A stretch of DNA of 64,000 nt from Hymenopellis radicata (taxonomy: Eukaryota > Basidiomycota > Agaricomycetes > Agaricales > Physalacriaceae): NCBI GenBank assembly GCA_015501595.1, contig JADNRX010000113.1, forward strand, positions 62,001 through 126,000, given 5' to 3'. The notes beneath the pieces were generated by a model. The model saw only the letters and a program-made list of their open reading frames with translations, ran no database searches and was not told the DNA's origin. Both the position numbers and the translations under genes were made by a program. Shown here piece by piece: positions 43,903 through 54,720 of this stretch (positions within the stretch are counted from its first letter, which is position 1; each line of letters opens with the position of its first letter).

Positions 43903-44457
43903 TCAAAAGGTATAGTCGACTAAGGCTACTTCACGAGATACAAAGAAGGTAGGTACACGAGAACATTTATTATTCAACTTTGCAACAACGGTCCGGCACT
44001 TCGAAGAACAGTCGTTGCATGGAAAGGGTAGTACCACAGATATATACACCGTCCCGTCAAAGATGGCATTGCGGAAAGCGCTTTCCGCGGGCCTGGATGG
44101 AACGGGAGGACTACATATATGTATCCCGTGTCGAGAGTTGGTAACCACCAGGTTTACAGTGCGACAGCTGGTGGTTGCAACATTAGGCAATGTTGCCACA
44201 CAAGAAAAGAGGCCGCCATGCACTTCCAATTCGCGGAGAAGCGGCATGCGAGGGAAGAAGATATCTGGCGAACTAGGAAACCCAAACGCTAGGTTATCAG
44301 TCAGCAAGGCAATGCGATGATATTGAAAACAGACATACTCCAACGAATTTTCAGGACTTGCAAGGAAAGGCGACATTCGCGTCCAATACCAGCCGTGCTG
44401 ACTGCTTGACGCAAAACCTATGGCGAAATTAGATGGTTTTAAACCGATTCTGACCAC
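43903..44457 (-). CDS. Weak candidate: LRR/F-box-like remnant
   Basis: A long minus-strand open frame includes DIFFPRMPLLRELEVHGGLF, which resembles one leucine-rich repeat of fungal F-box proteins, but the rest has no repeat structure. No start or F-box is visible. It could equally be chance. Confidence 0.2.
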   Translation of the reverse strand: MVRIGLKPSNFAIGFASSSQHGWYWTRMSPFLASPENSLEYVCFQYHRIALLTDNLAFGFPSSPDIFFPRMPLLRELEVHGGLFSCVATLPNVATTSCRTVNLVVTNSRHGIHICSPPVPSRPAESAFRNAIFDGTVYISVVLPFPCNDCSSKCRTVVAKLNNKCSRVPTFFVSREVALVDYTF

Positions 44458-44639
44458 CCACCATGGTTCCGTCGCTTCCGAGATCGGCAGCGACTACAAA
44501 GTTGCCGGAAGGCTCATTCGTGATGACTAGAGGGAGGAAGAATGGAGAATGGCGCGTTCTGCGTGAGGTAGTGACACGATCTGCCCAGAAGACAAGGTGT
44601 GTTTTCGATGGCCACACCTTTTCATTTCCTTGCAGCAAA

Positions 44640-44912
44640 TTGCAAAACGATAGGCGGGTCCAAAACTGCTGTCGTGTGGGCGGAGTTGGAATTTTAGCAC
44701 GGTTCAAGCCGACCTCTGTTGTATCTGGCCTCGCACCATCATATAAGTAGAGCCATACGAGAGCGGTAGTATTTGACGAGTATATACCTCATGTATAGTG
44801 TCTAGACGAGTAGGAAATAAAGCAGCGAAAGTGGGAGGTGATACTCGCCGCGACCCGGCCAGATCGACAATTTAAACTCACAGCAGTTTTGGACCCACCT
44901 ATCGTTTTGCAA
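44640..44912. repeat. 33-bp inverted repeat, 207-bp spacing
   Basis: TTGCAAAACGATAGGCGGG... at 44640-44672 recurs inverted at 44880-44912 with one mismatch. The right arm lies inside the decayed gypsy integrase region, so one arm may be a copied or inverted patch of the element. Confidence 0.7.
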
Positions 44913-46404
44913 GTTGTTGTTACATAGTATAGCTTCTTTAGCGCATCCCGAATAGGACGGTGACTTACTTCGACGATTCCGTTGGCTTGAGAGATAAATG
45001 CCGTACTTGCGACCGAGATAGTCGAGGGCGGCGACCATAGGTGGACCGTTGTCCGTGACGAGGAACTCCGCGACTCCGCCCCAACGACATAAGATCTCCT
45101 CAAAGATGAACTAACCAACTGTCTCGCCGGTCTTTAAACGGAGCATACAAAATTCTGGCCAGTGAATAAGGCTACAGCGGCCTTGGATGGTGTACTGATT
45201 TCCTCCGGCTTTAGGCATATGCCTTGTGTCGATGCGGCATTTTTGGAATAATCCGGCGGGCATGGATATCTTCGGCGGTAAACGTACGTGCTCTGTCGAC
45301 TCGAGCTGACATTCATGACACGTCTTCAGGTACCACGCAATGTCGATGTCCATACCCGGCCACCAGAAGCGGTCGGCAATCCGACGACGTATTGGATAGA
45401 ATCCACGGCGAGGTCCAAGTCCATCATGAGCACTTCGGAGGATAGCAAGACGACTGGGACTGTGGATGACTAGCTGGTGCCGGCCACTACGATCTCGACG
45501 AAATAGGCGACCGTTGGCCACGAAAAAAGGACGAGAGCGCTGCTGCAAGACTGGCAGCTTCAAAACTGGAACGGATGGAGGACATTTAAGATTTGCAAGG
45601 TAATACTGGATGTCCTCGAGCAACGCGTCGCGTTGCTCGAGGTCAGTCGTTCGTGGGATCGAGATAGAGTCTTCTGTGACTGTCGCCAATGCTAGAGCTT
45701 TTGGAGATTCTCCTGCCTGGTGAACACAATCTGAACCGCAGCACCAACAACCTCGCTCTGGAAGAATGCTGCTACCCACACGGTGCAGCCCAATACTTCA
45801 TTGGCATCGATCCATTCTTCGGCTTCTTCATCAGGTATGTCACCGTCATCGTCTGTGGGCTCGCGTCTTGACAATCCGTCAGGTCCTTTGAATTTCTCGG
45901 CAGGTACATGAACGAGTTCGAAATTGAACATCAAGATAGCCGTGATCCAACGATTGACGGACGCGTTTGGATGAACATCATGATGATTGAGCATACCACG
46001 TATTTTGCGTCCATTTCCACGATAAATTGCTGAAGTCCGACCAGGTAAATTCGCATAGCATGCAGAGCACGCCAAAGACCTCGTAACTCAAGCTTAGCCT
46101 GAGAGTAACGCGTCTCGACTTCCGACCACGCGACAGATCCGAAACGAACAATGCGACACCGAGCTTTGGCATCGAGTTGCTGGAGTAAATAACCGGCAGC
46201 CATATAGGACGTGTCGACCGATAGGATAACATCAAATCCAGACGTGTAATCGATGGGACGCGATGGTACAATCGCCGCGAAAGGCGTGGCAGAAAGGTCG
46301 AAAGGTCGATCTGACATTAGATGAAAAGGGTCAGAATTAAAGTGGAAGATCAACTTGAAATGTGCACCTTTTGCCCAAGAAATAAGCTGGTCCGACAAGG
46401 ACAA
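44790..46404 (-). mobile_element. Ty3/gypsy retrotransposon, decayed (RNase H and integrase)
   Basis: On the minus strand the RNase H domain reads DVILSVDTSYMAAGYLLQQL, SQAKLELRGLWRALHAMRIY and VEMDAKYV, supplying the acidic active-site residues Asp, Glu and Asp. Next are RGMLNHHDVHPNASVNRWIT and ELVHVPAEKFKGPDGLSRRE. The integrase follows: a zinc-binding region (AHDGLGPRRGFYPIRRR, FWWPGMDIDIAWYLKTCHEC) and part of the core (VAEFLVTDNGPPMVAALDYL, GRKYGIYL, QANGIVE). This order (RT-RNase H, then integrase) is that of Ty3/gypsy (Metaviridae) elements. The reverse-transcriptase fingers, gag and recognisable LTRs are missing, and frames change several times. Confidence 0.85.
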
Positions 46405-46938
46405 CAGACGCCGTCGTCTATCAGTATTCCAGTTACAGGGGCGGCCACGGATAATTCCCCGACGCGATTGTGGAGGTAGACATATCCAGGAGGCAGCACA
46501 ACCGTGTGAAGCTATTCAAAGATAATCATTCTTAATAACCGGCGAGAGGATCAATCACTTACCCTGGGACGTTGCAAGTGGCGATAATCTGCCTCAAACG
46601 TCGTCACAAGTAAGCTCCAAATCGAAGAAAATAAGGCACTTTTTCCCCAGGTTCAAGCTAACCCGGCAAGGGCGCCGGGCCGCCGCCGGCATCCACGCCG
46701 CCCAAGTTTCAAACAACTGTCTTCCGGGAATCCAGAAGTCCTAAGTCAGGTCATTTAACAGTTGGGAAATCGATAAACGCGTTACAGTTGCGAGTTGAAG
46801 GCTGGCGACGATGATGGTGCAAGGAGAAGGATGCACTGCCGCTTTGGGACTTGGATGTGATCGACGCTCTGAACTGGCTTCCTCCCATCACTTAATATAA
46901 CTGACCGAAATCGCTTTGAATATTTCTACATCTCCACC
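46405..46938. other. No supported gene
   Basis: This probably holds unrecognisable upstream retrotransposon sequence, then the 5' flank of the Argonaute fragment. Confidence 0.35.
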
Positions 46939-47372
46939 ATGGCCTCAGAGTTCCAAGTCAAGACAAATTGTTTCGAAATTGTCAAGTACGTCTACGCCTG
47001 CCAACTTGACGCCGTATCCTCATGTCTTGCTCATGTCGCTGATAGGCTGCCAACAACAGAATACTATCGATATAATGGTAAGCCCTTCCAGATAGTCTAC
47101 GTGCCTTTTCTGATTATCCCCTCAGTTGGTATGTACGCGTTGACCGTCTCTAGGCATCCTAATGCGTCACCGCTTAGAATTCTCTCCGAAGCCCAAGACC
47201 TTTTGCAAGCGACGAGAGGTCATACAACGTTTACAAACAGCGTTGCCCCCGCGACATTCCGCCCCAAAGCCTTGTATGATGGCGACGCCATTATCTACTC
47301 CTGCAATATGGCAACATCCCGTCTCAGTAATGGACGGTTTGTGTACCCTAAGGGCATCCGCACGAAACGATA
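46939..47372 (+). pseudogene. Argonaute N-terminal (ArgoN) fragment
   Basis: Exon 1 starts MASEFQVKTNCFEIVK with an ATG at 46939. After an intron (46986-47045), KLPTTEYYRYN follows, then a second intron and a possible 4-nt microexon before GILMRHRLEFSPKPK and KRREVIQRLQT. The frame then slips by one base to SVAPATFRPKALYDGDAIIY and SNGRFVYPKGI. The sequence (V)KTN-F-I-x-LPTxxYYxY ... KRREVIxxLQ ... F-PKALYDG is the start of fungal Argonautes of the QDE-2 type. PAZ, MID and PIWI domains are absent and unrelated sequence follows. The parent is the RNA-silencing slicer. Confidence 0.65.
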
Positions 47373-47939
47373 GAAGCTGCCGATATGCATCATCCACCTA
47401 ATAGTCAAGATGCAGGTTGTGGAGTTTTGGAGGGTGGCGGCCAGAGGTTCGAGTGGGCGCGGTCGTGCAAGCGTGGCCTACTCACTTTCTGAGGCCTCAC
47501 CAAGTAAGCGTCGCACATCGCCCTATCCAGCTTTGTTTTCCTGTACCTATGCTGACTCCTGCTATTACATTTATCTCCTACCCCCCACACCCTTAGCCTC
47601 GCATCCATAGAACGTCTGGAGTTGGATATGACCACGGATGTCGACGATACCGTGTTTCTCGCCACGGATGACTATTGGGGGTGCAACTGGTCCGGTATGC
47701 TACCCATGTTCTGCCCCTCCACCGTGGATCCTAATCTACTGGCGACTCTTATGTCACCTGGGAGGGCGTTTCCTGTTTCCCAATGTCGCTGGCAAATTAT
47801 CGGACGCGGATCTCCTGTACATGCGAGGAAGACCTTTAAGGTCACACAGTTCGTGGATCCGGCAGCTTTTGCTGGCATAGCCGACGATGGCGAGGTTGGT
47901 GAAGACGTGGCAGTCGATGGTGATGGAAGTCTGTATGGG
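47373..47939. other. No supported gene
   Basis: Overlapping open frames on both strands without family resemblance. Confidence 0.35.
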
Positions 47940-48520
47940 ATGTAGAGCACTGACGCGCCCGTGTCTGAGTTGGACATAGAACCAGCGTGGCCGAACTGCA
48001 CCTCGGTAGTGAGTGCATCTCGGCGCAAGTAGGTACCGATGGCCCAGGTGACGATGATAGGCTTCTTGAGGACACCAGAATTGACTGCCTCGATGACACG
48101 GTATTCCTCGACACCACCTTGACACCACCAACCTCACCAAGGAGGACGCATCTTGCATTCGGGATCAGCCTTGAAGTAGAGGGTAACGATCACACCGATG
48201 GCAATACCTCAGGAGTTCCGCGGGTAATCAGGTCAATGATGGTCTTGGCCTACTCGTATGTACATAGTTGACAAGCTCGTGAACGAATCCTAGGACGCGA
48301 CCAGTGAAATTTCGATAAAATGCGGCGTGCATACACGTACCACAAGCACTGTCAAGCAGCAATGACGTTGGAGTAGACGACAGATGCACCTCGTAGACGC
48401 TGAGGTTACGGGCGATAGTCCACATCATGCCACAGATGCTCTCCGCGGTCTGGTCGAGCTTAATAATAATAGCCATGTCGAGGAGTCGCCAGAATTTCAA
48501 TTTCAAACAAAACCGCACTA
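47940..48520 (-). pseudogene. ATP-citrate lyase, internally deleted relic
   Basis: Two blocks of the enzyme are recognisable on the minus strand. LDMAIIIKLDQTAESICG with MMWTIARNLSVYE (about 48490-48380) belongs to the N-terminal citrate/ATP-binding half. KADPECKMR, then GGVEEYRVIEAVNSGVLKKP, IIVTWAIGT, and TTEVQFGHAGSMSNSD (about 48190-47950) belong to the C-terminal CoA-synthetase-like half, where FGHAG carries the catalytic phospho-histidine. Several hundred residues between them are missing. Frame changes surround GEVGG, which is partly duplicated. The parent makes cytosolic acetyl-CoA and is normally single copy. Confidence 0.75.
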
Positions 48521-49146
48521 AAACCGCTGACCAAGCTTAATCGGGGCAACGTTTCACCGGCACCTCGCAGTCCTTAGAAGAAAGAAAGCACGCCGTCTCG
48601 TCTTCGCGCGAATGGAGCCGACGGCAGATGATGGCGATGTCTTCAACTGACGTCGGTGTTGTCAGTCCCGAGAATGTCAAGTTGGAAGACGAGGTACGTA
48701 CCGTTTCGCAAATTCCTGCTTGACGAATAGTCCTAACGATCTGCTTGATCCTCATAACGACATCAGCTGGCTGGGCGCGCACCCGTGAGCGACCAGACCC
48801 GCCCCATAATGTCGGGGTGGGTTCTAAGAAATTGTCATAAAGGAAGGAAACAGAACTGATGGCAAAGTCTCGCGTACTTCCCAAAGAAGGACCCCTCTGA
48901 ACGTAGCTCCACAACGCAGGCGGAATTGATATGCGCCTAACGCCTCTTCGAAGAAGCAAGCGCTTGACATGCCTTGAGGATACGCATTTCTGGGAATGGT
49001 GCGATCAATGATAGACGCCACAAGGTTTTCTCGCAGACTCGGAGGTATAAAAGTGATTAGATAGACCAACAAAGAATACGTATAGAGGCCAGCCTGTGCA
49101 CTATTCAACATGTCGTTATAAAGGGCAGTAAGTAACAGTACAGTAA
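48521..49146. other. No recognised gene
   Basis: Minus-strand open stretches (for example SLLVYLITFIPPSLRENLVA near 49060) look protein-like but are short and unassigned. Confidence 0.3.
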
Positions 49147-50987
49147 TTAGTCCTGAATGTCATCACTGACGGTCGTGGCTTGTGGCGGCTGCGAGGTAGT
49201 CGGACTTGAGGCAAACTGAGAGTTGAAAGGGAGAGTTGATGGTGGGCTTGCAGACGAATAGGGTGTGTGGCTCAGCGGTGTCATACCCACAGAGCTACCG
49301 TGGGGCCGGGCGCTGTTAACGCTCTGTCCTGGAAACTGATGAGGGTCAAGAATGAATTTTTGTTCATCGCCGACAGAACGAAAGGGTTGAAGTACCTTGA
49401 TTTCGTTGAAAGTGCGTACTGCAAATAACCAAGCGATTGTCACTGTGATGAAGATGGCAGTCGCATAGAAAACAAGTAGAAAAATGTTTCTAAGAACATG
49501 TTCCACGTCGGAAAAGGTAGATCTGGCGAACGAGACGTGGACAGAGCCTGTTTGTAGGGGATCGATTCCGCCTTGGGTGGAGGTAAGAGGTCTTGTAATC
49601 GGACTATGACGTTTGACCCAGATCAGAACGCTGGAAGGTTGTTGGAGAGTAGAACCCGCGATGGCGATGTAACTAAGTTCCTCTGTGCTGCACGTCTGCT
49701 TAGCACGTCAGTCAACACAAGTACACTCCAGGAAGACTGGCTTACAGCAACGGGCTGAACTAATCCACCAAGCGGATAGTCCAGCGTTCCGACGAGTTGC
49801 TTGGAAGCGGTGTCGTAGACATTTGCTTTACCACGATCAGTACCGCCTACCACCAGTTTTGAACCCTCCACAAACGCAACTTGCTTCGGATATCGAACCA
49901 AAGGCGGATCGCAGGGAAGAGTGCAAAGTAACGAGGTGTGACATAGACTATCCCTTCTATACAACTCGAAATCTTGCCCGTTCATCGAAACGAACGCGTC
50001 CGAGCTTTCATTCACAGCAACCGACGCCCTTGAAGTAATTAAGATGATAAAGATCAAGAAGATGGCGAGGAAGCTCACATAACAAGAGGGGCTTCTTTGT
50101 TCTCCTTGATCAAGGCGCCTGTCTTGCCATCAAGTAAAGCCCTGTTGATATATCATTAGTGATTTAGCATATAGAAATGAAGTAGACGAGCTTACAGGTG
50201 TCCTCCCGTCCTAGAGAATACGAGTACATGACGCGTTTTGTTTTCAAAGGCAACTGTTCTGGGGATGTACTTCGCCGGCAACTTGACAGAGAAGATTTTC
50301 ACGAAACCATCCTCTGGAGACAAGGCGTAGACCGAGACTTGAGGTTCCGTAGGATTTCCATGGCTGAAGGCGACGCGGGCTCGGTTACGTGATGGGTTGA
50401 CCACGTCAGAATACACGCCAAGAGAGATAATAGCGGCCTCGGAGCCACCAACGGACCCCATAGGTAGCTTATGAGAGTCGTAAAACTTCTGTACAGAACG
50501 CTCAAAACAAAGCAAATGGAGGTTGTGCGAAACACGCACTCCAGCTCTCGCGTTGAAATTCCAGGTTACTATTCTGCCGTCATCGGAACCCAAGACTAGG
50601 GTGTACAGGTGCACTTTGGTCAAGTAAATCCAGGTACAAACAGTACAGTGGAGGTCATCATCGGGAACAGGAATCGGTAGGAAAGACGTAACGTCCCAGA
50701 TGAATACTTTGCCACCTTGGCCCGCTGTAGGTAATGAAGTTTAGAGGCGTCGAAGCATGTAGGAGAGAGATTCACTGGTAGGATTAATTTCCGCTAAAGA
50801 TGAGGAGCGTCAGGTGGGGAAGTACTATAAAGCGAACAGGCTCACTGATAGCAGCCAAAAAATGACCATCATGGGAGAAAGCTAGACGACAGACGCCATC
50901 TTTTGGCCCCCTCAACTCTTGGTAAAAACGGTAATCGGGAGGAGGGCCGGAGGTGTGAACGGGATGAGAAGACATTTGGGCGGACAT
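49147..50987 (-). CDS. WD40-type protein with C-terminal membrane anchor
   Basis: Six exons on the minus strand (50846-50987, a microexon 50776-50793, 50196-50724, 50079-50141, 49746-50028, 49147-49695) splice in frame to 527 residues. WD40-like blades are visible: KDGVCRLAFSHDGHFLAAI, GQGGKVFIWDV, LVLGSDDGRIVTWNF, KQVAFVEGSKLVVGGTDRG then KANVYDTASKQLVG. Near the C-terminus a hydrophobic helix (IFLLVFYATAIFITVTIAWLF) is followed by a Ser/Pro-rich tail, so it is probably anchored in a membrane with the propeller on one side. The 18-nt microexon is phase 1 on both sides and joins ...LAAI to TEINPT-TGQGGK. An ATG at 50975 is an alternative start. Its function is unknown. The divergent neighbour starts 280 bp away. 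Confidence 0.7.
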
Positions 50988-51267
50988 ACGGTGGCGCTAT
51001 GGTTCTCAGCGTAGCCGTATAAATGTCGACCATAACAAAGGGATAGGTCTTTGATGTGATCAAAAGTGCAAGAAAGGAATTCGTCGGTCAGTCCGGGCCG
51101 ATTTAAACCTTCCTTCATGGTCGTCGGTCAAAGAGCTTTCATTTTGGAATAGCAAGCGTCTTCAAGTCGTCTGGACACAAACGCTTTTCTGTGTAATTGT
51201 TCTTAAACTGTTAAGCGTTTTCTCGTCGTTCCGCCACTCATACGATCTGCTTCCCGCCGTTCCCAAT
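50988..51267. promoter_or_regulatory. Divergent intergenic region
   Basis: These 280 bp separate the starts of the minus-strand WD40 gene and the plus-strand gene at 51268, so they should hold both promoters. I saw no clear TATA box. Confidence 0.3.
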
Positions 51268-52572
51268 ATGTCCTCTTGCTTTAACCCCAACCCCTTCCTC
51301 TCACTCGACCGCACCGAAATTCCAAGTCCGAGGGTTTCGACCAACCTTGATCAGACTACGTTACCCTCTGTTGGACCTAGTCGTACACGCCGCTCTGGTC
51401 GGCGTTCCTCCCCTTACCCGTCTCGGTCACCTTCGCCTCACCCCGACACCGAAGCCATCGCTACCGGGTCGTCTCCTTGGGTTCGACGTTCTTCGTCACC
51501 TTCGCTCTCGTCGTCCTCCTCATCTTCATCCACCGACTTTTCTTTGGATGATGAGGACGACGAGACGCCGTGGGCAACAGTTGCGCTTGATCCATCCGTT
51601 CGACGTGCTTCCCCTTCGGATCAACCTTCAGCTATGCAAGGCAAGATTTTATTAGCACAACAGGAACCTGCTTCCGAACAGACGGCGCCCACGCAGCCAC
51701 CACCGCCCCGTTCTGTACCACAATCACAGCCCGTTTTCCATCAACAACTCCACCCCAGTCGTCTACGTCCCAAACTTCATCGCAACCGTCGTCATCTTCA
51801 TCCCAACCGCCGCCGTCTTCATCCCAACCGTCGTCGTCTTCATCTCAGGCGTCGTCTGCATACCCCAGCGCGCCATCTACCTCCCAGTCCAAATCCCCCA
51901 TTCCTGAGCCGTCTAAGCCAGTTGTCACCTCTGTTCCTCATGAGCCGTGGAGTGGTAGCGGGGCTCGCAAGTTTCGGGAAAGATCCCGAAGCCGGTGGGC
52001 GAAGTCGGAAGACCAAAGCGTGGAGGATACAACCTTGAAAAGACTTTAGATTGGCCCGCATCTCTGTTTTCAGACGTCAAGGTAAGCATTTCTTACCTAG
52101 TGTTACATCGTCCGACTCATGAAGGAATAGCGCGAAATCAAAGTCTTAGTCTACGAGAAAATGGACTGCCGTACAGGCTTTGCTCATCAACCGCAAAGCA
52201 AGATAGAATACGTTCATGAAGAGGTGATTCTGCTGATGCTTATGATATTACATTGACTAACGTTCAACAGGCCCTCGTCCTTTATCCTTGGCTGGATAGG
52301 TATGAAAAGTTGTGGGTCGTAGATGACTTCATTCGTGGCCACTTAAAGTATCGAAATCCGCATTGCAGAGGGAGGATGACGCTCAAAGGCATATCCAAGC
52401 TCAGGAGCGCATTCAGGAGCTGGAAAGTAGACGCCAGCATGATCATGTCATCATTAGACATCCTAGTTCTTTTAGTTCTGTAACTTATCATTGTCCGTTG
52501 AACAATACCTTGTCTTTGCATCGCTGTCTTGAGATTAATCGCTCTAGGCAAACGGTCAGGCTGAGCTCTTAG
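51268..52572 (+). pseudogene. Conserved fungal hypothetical protein, Ser/Pro-rich N-terminus, frame-disrupted
   Basis: From the ATG at 51268 a Ser/Arg/Pro-rich disordered region runs in one frame. A second frame carries SSSSSQPPPSSSQPSSSSSQ-type sequence and HEPWSGSGARKFRERSRS. A third carries GEVGRPKRGGYNLEKTLDWP then ASLFSDVK. After introns come KMDCRTGFAHQPQSKIEYVH and LVLYPWLDRYEKLWVVDDFI RGHLKYR, then, shifted again, LQREDDAQRHIQAQERIQEL. GGYNLEKTL.WP and LWVVDDFIR.xLKYR recall a family of agaricomycete proteins of unknown function with a basic linker and coiled end. Three frame changes not explained by introns suggest recent loss, although indel errors are possible. Confidence 0.5.
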
Positions 52573-53894
52573 GGAGTGTAAATCAAAGAGTAGCCGCAGG
52601 TCACACTGTCCGCAAGCTTGATGTGGGATGACCAGCAAGGGTGTTGACGGTTGACATGATTATTTGACTCAACGGCTTCATCACCTCTCGACAACGGTGC
52701 TAGGCCGCGGCCTCATCGAGAGCATCGCAGAGGCCCCGTTCCAAGCAGACACGCTTCGCCATTCCGTCGCCCCGGAGTCCGGAAACCTGGCCGCGTTTCC
52801 AACGCTGAACGAACGCACAAAGTACCGCCGGAAACTGGCATGCGACGCTCCCATAAATATATACTGGTCATTCGAAGTGGTGATGAGTTGCTTAGGGAGC
52901 TCGCCTGTGTGACTAAACAGGAACATAGCTGAGAACCAGGAAGCAACGCGTTGAACATCAGTGAACAAGACAGACAACGACGCGGACAATTTCTGATACA
53001 CTTGATTTTGCCAATCTGCGCCCAAGTCGGCCGTTCGGTACCGTTAATAGTGCATCCGACGGCTGTACTGCGTACTAACCAACGATGTTCTGACCCTTCA
53101 CCCGCTCAGGAGCTAGTGTAGTGGGAAAACATGTTAACAATACATCTACAGTCTAAGATAAAATAAACTAAAATCCAGGTCAAGATTCTTCAAATCTATG
53201 CCATTTGTTCGCTAGAAATTCCATGACTGTAGTTAATGATTAAGAACGGTTGTGTCCCCGCCCTCGGTGTCGCATTAACATCAGGATGCCCAAAAACGAG
53301 GTGGCAGTAGGACAGCAGGTGAGTGCGCCACAGGTTAGGAACATACCCTGCTTCTCTAATCAGATCAACGGCCGAGTACAGAATAATGAAACCAAGCAAT
53401 TAAGGGTGAGAGAGAGAGCTTCGCCGTGCGCAAAGTCGTTCAGCATCCGTAAAATATGTGATTCCTTGCAAGGCCTTGTAACGACCTTGCAAGGCTCAAC
53501 TGGTGTCACTGTAAGGCCGCTGGAAGGTCTTGCAAGCTATCAGATATGAACACGTCGTAAATGATGAAAATTTGTGTTTTATTGACTTGTGGCGTGGAAT
53601 CATGATACGCGCCAAGACACGCGAGCAACGCATTAGGCATCGTACTAAGCGCGCAACCCCTACCGACACCCACATTGCCAAAGACCGGAACTCGCCAAAA
53701 GCTCACCATGTCCCTTAGAAATCGATGCGCCGTGATGAGGCTAGAACGGATCCACAAGCGCCGTCGCAGGATCCGACTTCCTCGCCGCCTGCAGATTCAC
53801 CACCCCGCCAGGGACTGAGCTCATCGCGTGCCCATAGAAGAACGCTGCGCCAGCCTGCTCCACGACCGACCGCACTTCCGACATCATCACTGGA
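52573..53894. other. No supported gene
   Basis: A minus-strand open frame at 52681-53025 is unassigned. CTTGCAAGG-type short repeats occur around 53465-53540 (CCTTGCAAGG three times). Confidence 0.35.
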
Positions 53895-54720
53895 TTGGCG
53901 TTCCGGACAAGAGAACACGATGCTGCGTACGGCTGCACTTGACGGCTTTGGTAAGCCTCGTTTTGGCGCTCTTGATGACGTGCCCATCGTCGAGTATGCA
54001 GTAGAGCCAGTTCTGAGTTGAGTTGATGCCTTCCAGGTCGGAAATGTCGTTACGCACAACTTCATAGGCTGTGATGGACGTCGCATGAAGAGACTTTGGA
54101 AAGAAGTCGTTGTCGCTCGTGAGCGTGGCCGGTGTAGAGCATGGGCTTCAGGTTATCGGCGTACTTGAAAATCTCGTAGTACCACGGGCCTGTCAGAGTG
54201 GGTGGACAGACGATCAACAAGGCTAACGGAACAGCATCCGGGGACTTGGCCGCCTTGCACGCTTCCTTGCAAGCATGCATTTGGACTGTAAAGTCTTTCC
54301 GAGACCCATATCTACGCGTCATTTAGGCACTGTTATCTGAAAGGTTGAGAGAAACATACCGTCGCAAAGTATTCCATGCTGATGATACTTAGCCAAGAAA
54401 GCCAACCAATTGATACCATCTTGCTGATACGGATGTAATTCGGCGTTGATCTTAGTCGGGATCGTGTACTGCTCGACTTTACTTCCGTCCAAGAGCTGAG
54501 TGAGGAAATTGTCTCTCTTCATCACGCTTCTTGAGCAGGTCTTCGGGGAAGTCTGGTGGATCAGGCAGGCCAGCCTAAAGAGGGCACGAACACTTGAGCG
54601 GTACATCAAGCTTACTTCAAGCAGAACCATCTTCACCAACGAAGCGAAGGTATTGGTGGCAGTTGAGCACATATCTATGCTGTTCCAAACGAAGCAAAAA
54701 TAAATACCATTGAAACAGCT
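53895..54720 (-). pseudogene. MOT1/BTAF1-type Snf2 ATPase fragment
   Basis: Minus-strand sequence reads TNTFASLVKMVLLE, FLTQLLDGSKVEQYTIPTKI, LHPYQQDGINWLAFLAKYHQ and HGILCD, then after an intron (54312-54359) MGLGKTLQ (Walker A). A frame change follows directly. The other frame continues SPDAVPLALLIVCPPTLTGP then WYYEIFKY, LYTGHAHERQRLLSKVSS, WLYCILDDGHVIKSAKTRLT and HRVLLSGTPIQ. The order and wording match MOT1, which strips TBP from DNA. The DEGH box of motif II reads DDGH. Everything after GTPIQ is lost at about 53895. Confidence 0.8.
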
